From an uncultured beta proteobacterium (GTDB taxonomy: Bacteria; Pseudomonadota; Gammaproteobacteria; Burkholderiales; Burkholderiaceae): 9,239 nucleotides of DNA. Below, piece by piece: positions 1 through 5,747 of the stretch. Under the pieces are notes generated by a model. It worked only from the letters and a program-made list of their open reading frames with translations, searched no databases and was not told the origin of the DNA. The position numbers and the translations under genes are program-made. Each line of letters starts with the position of its first letter. Within the stretch, counting starts at the first letter, position 1. Location of the stretch: NCBI GenBank assembly GCA_903827075.1, contig CAIKGX010000137.1, positions 1-9,239 of the forward strand, read 5' to 3'.

Positions 1-231
1 ACCAGCACCAGCAGACTTATTTACAGGAATGATGGCCTGTTTCATGAGGTTATTTTTGGTGATGATGCCTTGGATCATGCGGGCCATTTGGTCAGCACCA
101 CCGCCAGGGCCAGCAGGAATAATGAACTCAACTGGTTTAGTTGGCTCCCAAGCTGCAAATGCAGGTGAAACTCCAGCTACACCGAGGGCTAATGCGGTGG
201 AAATCAATGCCCCTTTTAACTTCATTTTCAT
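1..231 (-). CDS. Bug/TctC-family periplasmic solute-binding protein, N-terminal fragment
   Basis: The 5' end of a gene read leftwards and cut by the window edge; 77 codons are visible of a family usually about 320 residues long. The start ATG at 231-229 is preceded by a strong GGAGGAG (237-243) with 5 nt spacing; a second ATG at 225-223 is possible. Residues 1-26 form a Sec signal peptide: Met-Lys-rich start, hydrophobic core, Ala-Phe-Ala cleavage site before Ala27. The mature start (Trp-Glu-Pro-Thr-Lys-Pro, then IIPAGPGGGADQMAR at about 37-51) is the classic beginning of tripartite tricarboxylate transporter receptor (Bug/TctC) proteins, where the glycine-rich loop contributes to the carboxylate pocket. 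The protein should act in the periplasm, binding an organic carboxylate. The ligand cannot be read from this piece. Bug proteins are greatly expanded in Burkholderiales and often have no adjacent membrane subunits. I see no link to the cyanophycin genes. Confidence 0.9.
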   Translation of the reverse strand, partial: MKMKLKGALISTALALGVAGVSPAFAAWEPTKPVEFIIPAGPGGGADQMARMIQGIITKNNLMKQAIIPVNKSAGAG

Positions 232-236
232 GAACG

Positions 237-243
237 CTCCTCC
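237..243 (-). promoter_or_regulatory. Ribosome binding site of the Bug/TctC gene
   Basis: Read on the minus strand this is GGAGGAG, 5 nt before the ATG at 231-229 and 11 nt before the alternative ATG at 225-223. The near-ideal spacing to the first ATG favours that start. Confidence 0.75.
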
Positions 244-351
244 AGAAATTGGTATGCCAATAGTACTTTGGCTTCTCTTTGTTGTGTGACGATTTTTATG
301 CAAATTGGGGCATCAACACTTGATTGCCATCAATAATTCCTAAATAGGTGC

Positions 352-388
352 ATAGGGGTAACACTAAGATACCTAGTAGTAACCCTAT
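352..388 (-). repeat. Long imperfect hairpin in the tRNA-Thr / Bug gene gap
   Basis: Two 17-nt arms (352-368 and 372-388) flank a 3-nt loop. On the plus strand 13 of 17 positions are Watson-Crick. Read as minus-strand RNA, two of the mismatches become G-U wobbles, so 15 of 17 positions pair. It lies 8 nt beyond the 3' CCA of tRNA-Thr and upstream of the Bug gene, so it would be transcribed as the tRNA trailer. It could be a processing or termination hairpin, but no run of U follows it on the minus strand, so a standard intrinsic terminator is not supported. Confidence 0.5.
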
Positions 389-396
389 CCCATATT

Positions 397-472
397 TGGT
401 GCCGCTTGCCGGAATCGAACTGGCGACCTTTTCATTACGAATGAACTGCTCTACCAACTGAGCTAAAGCGGC
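397..472 (-). tRNA. tRNA-Thr (anticodon CGT)
   Basis: A 76-nt tRNA with encoded 3' CCA. The acceptor arm GCCGCTT pairs with AAGCGGC before discriminator A. The D arm (AGCTCAGTTGGTAGAGC) and T arm (with GTTCGATTC) are canonical. The anticodon loop is TTCGTAA, giving anticodon CGT for ACG (Thr). The whole molecule closely resembles the known bacterial tRNA-Thr(CGT), including the non-pairing G27-A43 position. It lies 44 nt downstream of the DUF1854 gene on the same strand. A possible -10 (TAATAC on the minus strand, 486-491) lies 13 nt before the tRNA, but no good -35 was seen, so it may share transcripts with the upstream genes. Confidence 0.97.
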
Positions 473-516
473 GGTGTGGGATGCTGTATTACTTAGCCTT
501 ACCCTGAGGTTGTATT

Positions 517-1017
517 TTAGCGGAAGCGATCTAAAAGCTTCTTACTAACCTTATCTAAGGCGGTGGAATCTTTAATTAAAAACTGTAAGCCATTTGAGTC
601 CGCAATTAACAAGGTATTGCCGGCAATGCGACGGATGTCTTCCTCACCCTTTAATCGAATACGGGTTGGGCCTCTATCAGTCTCGATATCCCAAATACTT
701 GGTGTAGCAAAAGTGGATACCTTGGTAATTTTTTCAATAACTGGCATGAACTCCCGCGCAGCCATCTCCTCTTCAATGAGGGCTAACTCCCCTTCTGGAA
801 TGGCACCCATATCGGCAAACCAGCATAACTCCTTGCCAGACTGGTCCATTAATGAGAGTCCATCACCTGGTGCGGTAATGGGGAAGGCTCTGACTGGATA
901 GATGCCAATATGCCGATCACCAGCAGCATCAATGAGCACTAGGCGCCCTAAGGCATCACGCTCAAGCTGATGGGGCTTTTGATAGGACTTCATTGGGTGT
1001 GTCTTGGGATGACTCAT
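517..1017 (-). CDS. DUF1854 family protein, cyanophycin locus-associated
   Basis: A 166-residue soluble protein with no signal peptide or membrane segment. I recognise it as DUF1854 from the conserved run YPVRAFP (40-46), the FATPSIWDIETDRGPT block (103-118), KGEEDIRR (123-130) and LLIADSNGLQFLI (136-148), ending in a basic LLDRFR tail. No enzyme motif is visible and its biochemical function is unknown. The ATG at 1017-1015 overlaps the stop of the ABC exporter gene as ATGA (1014-1017), and a strong GGAGG (1024-1028) inside the end of the exporter gene sets this start; Met9 is a weaker alternative. The tight coupling suggests the two proteins are made in fixed proportion and act together, perhaps with DUF1854 as a cytoplasmic partner of the exporter. 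From memory, public annotation names this family 'cyanophycin metabolism-associated', on gene context. Role in transport or in regulating synthesis is inference. Confidence 0.85.
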   Translation of the reverse strand: MSHPKTHPMKSYQKPHQLERDALGRLVLIDAAGDRHIGIYPVRAFPITAPGDGLSLMDQSGKELCWFADMGAIPEGELALIEEEMAAREFMPVIEKITKVSTFATPSIWDIETDRGPTRIRLKGEEDIRRIAGNTLLIADSNGLQFLIKDSTALDKVSKKLLDRFR

Positions 1018-3353
1018 ACGCCCCCTCCGATCGCCTTAGCAGCTACTTGCAAACGCTCTTCTTCTTGCTCATCCATGCTCTCACCAATCGCACCACCCTC
1101 AACCAATTCAGCAGCATGGCGCAGTTGGGCTTGATAGAGAGCGTAGTACGCACCTTGGGCTTCCATCAATGCATCGTGAGAACCAATTTCTACGATCTCA
1201 CCCTTATCAAGCACCACCAAGCGATCGGCTTTTCTTAAGGTGGAGAGTCGATGGGCAATCGCAATGGTCGTACGACCTTTCACGAGATTATCTAAAGCAC
1301 GCTGAATCTCTTTCTCAGTAGTGGTATCTACTGAAGATGTGGCCTCATCCAAAATCAAAATGCTGGGGTTAATCAGTAATGCACGCGCAATGGAAATGCG
1401 TTGACGCTCACCACCAGATAAAGATTGGCCACGCTCACCTACTAGAGAGTCATATCCCAATGGTAAGCGCAAGATAAATTCATGGGCATGGGCAGCACGC
1501 GCTGCTTCAATAATTTCTTCACGTGTAGCATCCGGTTTACCGTAAGCAATATTTTCGGCAATAGTGCCAAAGAATAAAAATGGTTCTTGTAAAACCAAGC
1601 CAATGCGTTTGCGATAATCCGCAATACCAATGCTACGAATATCACGGCCGTCTAAAGCAACTGAGCCAGAACTCACATCATAGAATCGGCAAATCAAGTT
1701 CACTAACGTGCTCTTACCTGAGCCACTATGCCCTACCAAGCCAATCATCTCCCCGGGAGCAATGTCTAAATCAATTCCTTTGGAGACGGCACGGTTGCCG
1801 TAGCGGAAACCTACGCCACGTAAGGAGATGCGCCCTTTGACCTCACCTAGAGGTATAGGGTTGACGGGTTCTGGAACGCTAGATACATGATCCAAAATAT
1901 CGAAGATGCGCTTAGCGCCTGCTGCTGCTTTTTGGGTATGCGAAACAATCCGGCTCATCGAATCTAAACGAATATAAAAACGTCCGATATAAGCTAAGAA
2001 GGCAATCAACACACCGACGGTGACTTTTTGATGGGCGACTTGCCAAATACCAAAACCCCACACCACAAGTAAACCTGTTTCTGTAAGCAAAGTTACTGTA
2101 GGAGAAAACAATCCCCAGACACGATTCACTCGATCATTAATTTGAAGGTTGTGCTTATTGGAATCTACAAAACGCTTAAGCTCGCGCTCTTCTTGTGCAA
2201 AAGCCTTCACCACCCGAATACCAGGAATCGTATCAGCCAAGATATTGGTGACCTCCGACCAAATACGATCAATCTTTTCAAAGCCAAAACGTAACTTATC
2301 GCGCACCACATGAATCATCCACACGATGAACGGCAATGGTGCCAGTGTTACTAAAGCCAACAAGGGGTCAATCGATGCCAAGATGATGGCAGTCATGGTG
2401 ATCATTAAAACATCCGTTGCAAAATCCAATGCGTAGAGCGAGAGGAACACGCAGATCCGATCGGTTTCAGCGCCAATACGGGCAATGAGATCGCCAGTAC
2501 GCTTGCCGCCAAAGTATTCCAAGGAAAGTTTGAGAAGATGTTCAAAGGTCGTGTTACGTAGGTCAGCACCGATACGCTCACTGACTAAAGCGAGGAGATA
2601 AGTCTTCCACCAACCCAGACCCCAAGCCACAATTGCCGCAGCAAACAAGGCAAACAGATACATGCTTGCCAAATGAAAATCAATCGGATTGCCCCGCTCA
2701 TACGGAATCAAGACATGATCCATGAGAGGCATCGTCAAATAGGGCGGTATGAGAGTAGCTCCAGTAGACAGCAAGGTCAGCACAAAACCCAGTAAGAGCT
2801 CTTTTTTATAGGGCCGTGCAAAGCGCCACAATTTGAATAAAGTCCAAGTGGATGGCGGCTGGTCATCCTCAGGATCACAAGTAGGACATGCATCTGAATT
2901 CGCGGGCTTCGGACTTAAGCATACCGGGCAGACTTGTTTATCGTATTCCGATGGCTCATTAAGCACTGCACCCATCTGATCACCCTGTGCCACTTGCTTG
3001 AAGGCGCCCTGCAAACGCAAGACTTGTGGATTGACGCCCAAGGTGAAATACCAAATTCGAAGCAAACTTTCTGATGTTTCAAGTTTGAGATGACCTACAC
3101 CTGCATGATCGCCGTGGATCAAATGGGCCCCTGAACTCATGGGCCATGATTCAAAATGCTGGCCATCGGTCCAAAATAAACCTTCCCGAGCCAGCAAAAG
3201 CAGGCTTTTTGCAAAGCGCATTTCCCCATCCAAATCCAGCTCAACCCATGCCAGTATGGCTTCTTGGGTTTTAATGGGGCACTGGGAAGTTGCTAATGCA
3301 CTTAACCAATAACTTGGGAGGATAGGGGCGGAGTGGGAAATTTCTAGCTTCAT
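1014..3353 (-). CDS. ABC exporter with N-terminal accessory domain and Cys4 knuckle, cyanophycin locus-associated
   Basis: A 779-residue half-transporter fusing membrane and ATPase domains, expected to dimerise in the inner membrane. Residues 1 to about 130 form a soluble domain rich in predicted beta strands, possibly PH-like; this is a guess. A CPVC-x10-CPTC pair (Cys142/145/156/159) looks like a zinc ribbon. About six membrane segments follow (roughly 185-205, 228-247, 305-325, 330-348, 418-438, 445-460) with a type-1 exporter fold. The nucleotide-binding domain is complete: A-loop Tyr518, Walker A GHSGSGKST (541-549), Q-loop Gln589, signature LSGGERQ (645-651), Walker B ending Asp669-Glu670, H-loop His701. 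It should be active and export-type (MsbA/lipid-peptide exporter class), and has no periplasmic binding partner. A usual half-exporter is about 580-600 residues, so the N-terminal 170 are extra. It is divergent from the cyanophycin synthetases and coupled to DUF1854. The ATG at 3353 has only a weak AGGG before it. Substrate unknown. Confidence 0.88.
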   Translation of the reverse strand: MKLEISHSAPILPSYWLSALATSQCPIKTQEAILAWVELDLDGEMRFAKSLLLLAREGLFWTDGQHFESWPMSSGAHLIHGDHAGVGHLKLETSESLLRIWYFTLGVNPQVLRLQGAFKQVAQGDQMGAVLNEPSEYDKQVCPVCLSPKPANSDACPTCDPEDDQPPSTWTLFKLWRFARPYKKELLLGFVLTLLSTGATLIPPYLTMPLMDHVLIPYERGNPIDFHLASMYLFALFAAAIVAWGLGWWKTYLLALVSERIGADLRNTTFEHLLKLSLEYFGGKRTGDLIARIGAETDRICVFLSLYALDFATDVLMITMTAIILASIDPLLALVTLAPLPFIVWMIHVVRDKLRFGFEKIDRIWSEVTNILADTIPGIRVVKAFAQEERELKRFVDSNKHNLQINDRVNRVWGLFSPTVTLLTETGLLVVWGFGIWQVAHQKVTVGVLIAFLAYIGRFYIRLDSMSRIVSHTQKAAAGAKRIFDILDHVSSVPEPVNPIPLGEVKGRISLRGVGFRYGNRAVSKGIDLDIAPGEMIGLVGHSGSGKSTLVNLICRFYDVSSGSVALDGRDIRSIGIADYRKRIGLVLQEPFLFFGTIAENIAYGKPDATREEIIEAARAAHAHEFILRLPLGYDSLVGERGQSLSGGERQRISIARALLINPSILILDEATSSVDTTTEKEIQRALDNLVKGRTTIAIAHRLSTLRKADRLVVLDKGEIVEIGSHDALMEAQGAYYALYQAQLRHAAELVEGGAIGESMDEQEEERLQVAAKAIGGGV
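1024..1028 (-). promoter_or_regulatory. Ribosome binding site of the DUF1854 gene
   Basis: GGAGG on the minus strand, within a longer GGAGGGGG (1021-1028), sits 6 nt before the DUF1854 ATG and inside the last codons of the ABC exporter gene. It supports the overlapping ATGA start and translational coupling. Confidence 0.7.
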
Positions 3354-3376
3354 TGACCCTAAAAGTATAGTGGAGC

Positions 3377-3400
3377 TAGATTTTTTAGATTTACTATCTA
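3377..3400. promoter_or_regulatory. TAGAT triplet, candidate operator
   Basis: The pentamer TAGAT occurs at 3377-3381 and 3386-3390, and its inverse ATCTA at 3396-3400, with starts 9 and 10 nt apart. The last two form an inverted repeat with a 5-nt spacer. This one-turn phasing between the divergent genes could be a regulator site, but the units are short and the region is AT-rich, so chance is possible. Confidence 0.25.
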
Positions 3401-3431
3401 TGTCAACTTATCAGCCTGCAAAGCCGTTAAA

Positions 3432-3460
3432 TTGTCGAGGTAAGCCTTTTTACGTATTTT
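3432..3460 (+). promoter_or_regulatory. Candidate sigma70 promoter for cphA'-cphA
   Basis: TTGTCG (3432-3437) and TATTTT (3455-3460) are separated by exactly 17 nt. Transcription would begin near 3467 and leave a leader of about 88 nt before the ATG at 3555. Each box departs from consensus at two positions, so this is a reasonable but unproven candidate. Confidence 0.4.
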
Positions 3461-3554
3461 TGCTAATTTTGTGGATTTCCAATAATTATTAGAAACAGAG
3501 AGACAGTCTGAGACGTCCCCGCCCCTAGAGGCGCTGATCATCGCTATTCCACAC

Positions 3555-5747
3555 ATGCCCCAATTACTAGATAAAACCATTGAGATCTTGAGTGTCAAGC
3601 ATCTCCGCGGCCCCAATATGTGGACTTACCATCCCGTGATTGAGGTTTGGATCGACATAGGTGACTTAGAGGATTACCCCTCTCATCTGATTCCAGGATT
3701 TTATGACCGTCTGGTCAAAGCCCTTCCTAGCCTTCAAGAACACCGGTGTAGTTATGGTGAAGCGGGTGGCTTTCTCAAGCGTGTAGAGGAAGGCACCTGG
3801 CCTGCCCATATTCTGGAGCACCTCACCTTAGAACTTCAAAACTTAGCCGGTATTCCTGGGGGATTTGGCAAAGCCCGTGATGGTGATCGTCGCAGTGTTT
3901 ACAAAGTCATGGTGAGCGCCATCAACGAAGAGGTCACCCTTACTGCACTTAAATACGCCAGAGACCTCTACTTGGCACTTGCTCAAGACACTAAAGACTG
4001 TGTAGCTGAAGTCCAAACTATTATTGAAAATCTTCGAGAGCTAGGTGACGACCTTTTGCTTGGGCCAAGCACGGCCTGCATCGTCAATGCCGCCGAAGAA
4101 CGTGGCATTCCATCGATTCGTTTATCGGAAGGTAATTTAGTTCAGCTAGGTTATGGCGCTAAGCAGCGTCGCATTTGGACTGCAGAAACAGATCAGACTA
4201 GCGCGATTGCTGAGACCATCTCACGCGATAAAGATTTAACCAAGAGCTTATTGGCCAGCGCTGGGGTCCCCACCCCTGAAGGTAGGACAGTAACTAGCCC
4301 GGATGATGCCTGGGAAGCTGCGCAAGATATAGGCCTGCCAGTGGTAGTCAAACCCATCGACGGCAATCATGGTCGCGGTGTATTTATCAATCTATATACC
4401 CAACAAGAAATTGAAGCAGCTTACGCTGTAGCCATTAATGAAGGCAGCGAAGTATTAGTAGAACGCCATATCATTGGTGATGAGCATCGTCTATTAGTGG
4501 TTGGCAATAAAGTAGTTGCAGCGGCCAAGGGAGAAACGGTTTGGATTACTGGTGACGGTAAGCACACGGTTCTTGATCTGATTCAGATTCAAATTAATTC
4601 CGATCCGCGTCGCGGAACCGCAGAAGAACATCCACTCAATCCAGTGCGCATTGACTCTGCAGTTGAACTAGAGCTTGCTCGCCAAAAACTCACTGGCGCC
4701 AGCATCCCTCCTATAGATCAAAAAGTACTGATTCAAAGCAACGGTAATGTGGCTTTTGACGTTACTGACTTAGTCCATCCTGAAGTGGCTAGTCAAGTTG
4801 CGCTCGCCGCCCGTGTAGTGGGTTTAGAGATTGCCGGTGTTGACTTAGTTGCTCAGGATATTAGCAAACCACTGGAATCCCAAAATGCCGCAATTGTGGA
4901 AGTGAATGCTGGCCCTGGCTTACTGATGCACTTAAAGCCAGCGAGCGGTAAGCCTCAGCCAGTTGGCAGAGAAATTGCCAATCACCTCTTCCCTCCTGGC
5001 ACTGAATATCGCATCCCAGTAGTGGGCGTTGCCGGTGCACGCGGTAAAACCCCTGTTGCAGAAATGATTGCGCACTTCTTGCGCCTCACCAATCTATATG
5101 TAGGCCTCTCTTGTAGCAAAGGCTTATTTTTTGGTCATCGCGCTATTCAGAAAAGCAATGCAGCCAATTGGGAAAATGCGCGTCGGACTCTGCTTAATCG
5201 GGCAGTGGAAGCAGCTGTTATTGAAAATAACAATTTATCGATGTTGATCGAAGGCTTAGCTTATGACCGCTGCCAAGTTGGTGTCGTGCTTAACGTAGAC
5301 CCAAGCGCAAATTTCCCTCAATACGCGATTTTTGATGAAGACCAAGTCTTTAGCATTATCAGAACCCAAGTGGATGTCGTATTACCAACAGGGGTAGCTG
5401 TTCTAAATGCAGATGACCCTCTGGTGACACAGATGGCAGAGCTCTGTGATGGTGAGGTGATTTTCTTTACCCAAGATTCCTCCTCTGCAATAGCAGAAGA
5501 TCATCTAAATAAAGGTGGTCGTGTAGTCTTAGTGGGTAAGCAACAGATTACCCTTAAGCTTGGTAAACAAGATCAAAAAAATATCCCTGTGCCACGTCAC
5601 TCAGAGCCTGATGCAAATGCTCCCTGGAAATCCATGAACTTAGGAGCAGCAATTGGTGCGGCGTGGGCCTTGGAGATTCCATTTAACGTTATTGAAGCTG
5701 GTGCAGAAACCTTTGTTTCTGACGCAAGCGTTCCAACAGGGGTTTAA
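3555..5747 (+). CDS. cphA': Cyanophycin synthetase paralogue CphA' with degenerate, truncated Mur-ligase half
   Basis: A 730-residue paralogue of the CphA encoded next to it. The N-terminal domain (about 1-165) carries HLRGPNMW (16-23) and an HxxEH motif (85-89). The ATP-grasp domain (about 166-485) keeps the lysine-bearing VVVKPIDGNHGRGV (263-276) and VEVNAGPG (448-455), so an Asp-adding site may be functional. The Mur-type half starts at about 487 but its P-loop reads GARGKTP (494-500) instead of GTNGKTT. The counterparts of ETARGG and GDH are lost (ENNN 557-560; ANF 585-587). The protein ends at Val-Pro-Thr-Gly-Val, where CphA has VPGRF, so the whole C-terminal ligase subdomain is absent. 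It is probably unable to add Arg and may act as a partner of CphA. Two-gene cphA'/cphA sets are known from beta-proteobacteria such as Ralstonia eutropha. The ATG at 3555 has no clear ribosome binding site, and its first 8 residues extend past the CphA start, so the start is uncertain. Confidence 0.88.
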   Translation: MPQLLDKTIEILSVKHLRGPNMWTYHPVIEVWIDIGDLEDYPSHLIPGFYDRLVKALPSLQEHRCSYGEAGGFLKRVEEGTWPAHILEHLTLELQNLAGIPGGFGKARDGDRRSVYKVMVSAINEEVTLTALKYARDLYLALAQDTKDCVAEVQTIIENLRELGDDLLLGPSTACIVNAAEERGIPSIRLSEGNLVQLGYGAKQRRIWTAETDQTSAIAETISRDKDLTKSLLASAGVPTPEGRTVTSPDDAWEAAQDIGLPVVVKPIDGNHGRGVFINLYTQQEIEAAYAVAINEGSEVLVERHIIGDEHRLLVVGNKVVAAAKGETVWITGDGKHTVLDLIQIQINSDPRRGTAEEHPLNPVRIDSAVELELARQKLTGASIPPIDQKVLIQSNGNVAFDVTDLVHPEVASQVALAARVVGLEIAGVDLVAQDISKPLESQNAAIVEVNAGPGLLMHLKPASGKPQPVGREIANHLFPPGTEYRIPVVGVAGARGKTPVAEMIAHFLRLTNLYVGLSCSKGLFFGHRAIQKSNAANWENARRTLLNRAVEAAVIENNNLSMLIEGLAYDRCQVGVVLNVDPSANFPQYAIFDEDQVFSIIRTQVDVVLPTGVAVLNADDPLVTQMAELCDGEVIFFTQDSSSAIAEDHLNKGGRVVLVGKQQITLKLGKQDQKNIPVPRHSEPDANAPWKSMNLGAAIGAAWALEIPFNVIEAGAETFVSDASVPTGV
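5738..5742 (+). promoter_or_regulatory. Ribosome binding site of cphA, inside the end of cphA'
   Basis: AGGGG ends 5 nt before the TTG at 5748. It is made from the Thr-Gly codons of the last residues of CphA', so the truncated end of the first gene supplies the translation start signal of the second. It supports the TTG start over the in-frame ATG at 5769. Confidence 0.6.

Larger units (their letters stand above)
3354..3554. promoter_or_regulatory. Divergent intergenic region between the exporter and cyanophycin synthetase genes
   Basis: This 201-nt AT-rich spacer must hold promoters for both arms of the locus. It contains a plausible plus-strand promoter (3432-3460), a minus-strand TTGACA (3401-3406) and TATACT (3364-3369) that are 31 nt apart and so do not form one standard promoter, and three TAGAT-type pentamers spaced about one helical turn apart (3377-3400). 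Its right end (3491-3554) is GC-richer and would be the leader of the cphA' transcript, with a short CGCC/GGCG stem at 3520-3533. I see no convincing coding sequence in it. Confidence 0.6.

Noticed and set aside
29..289. Open frame of 86 codons on the plus strand
   Set aside because: It is antisense to the clear signal peptide and mature start of the Bug/TctC gene, and its translation resembles no family I recognise.
301..346. TTGAT/ATCAA small inverted repeats upstream of the Bug gene
   Set aside because: They are only 5 bp, lie in AT-rich sequence, and are not placed around a recognisable promoter.
397..472. tRNA-Thr as an integration site for a mobile element
   Set aside because: No integrase, no partial duplicate of the tRNA 3' end and no phage-like genes are seen in the window.
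563..901. 112-codon plus-strand frame opposite the DUF1854 gene
   Set aside because: It is wholly antisense to the conserved DUF1854 frame, with no ribosome binding site and no recognisable domain.
3398..3616. 72-codon minus-strand frame across the divergent spacer
   Set aside because: It overlaps the start of cphA' on the opposite strand and covers the expected promoters, and I recognise no protein family in it.
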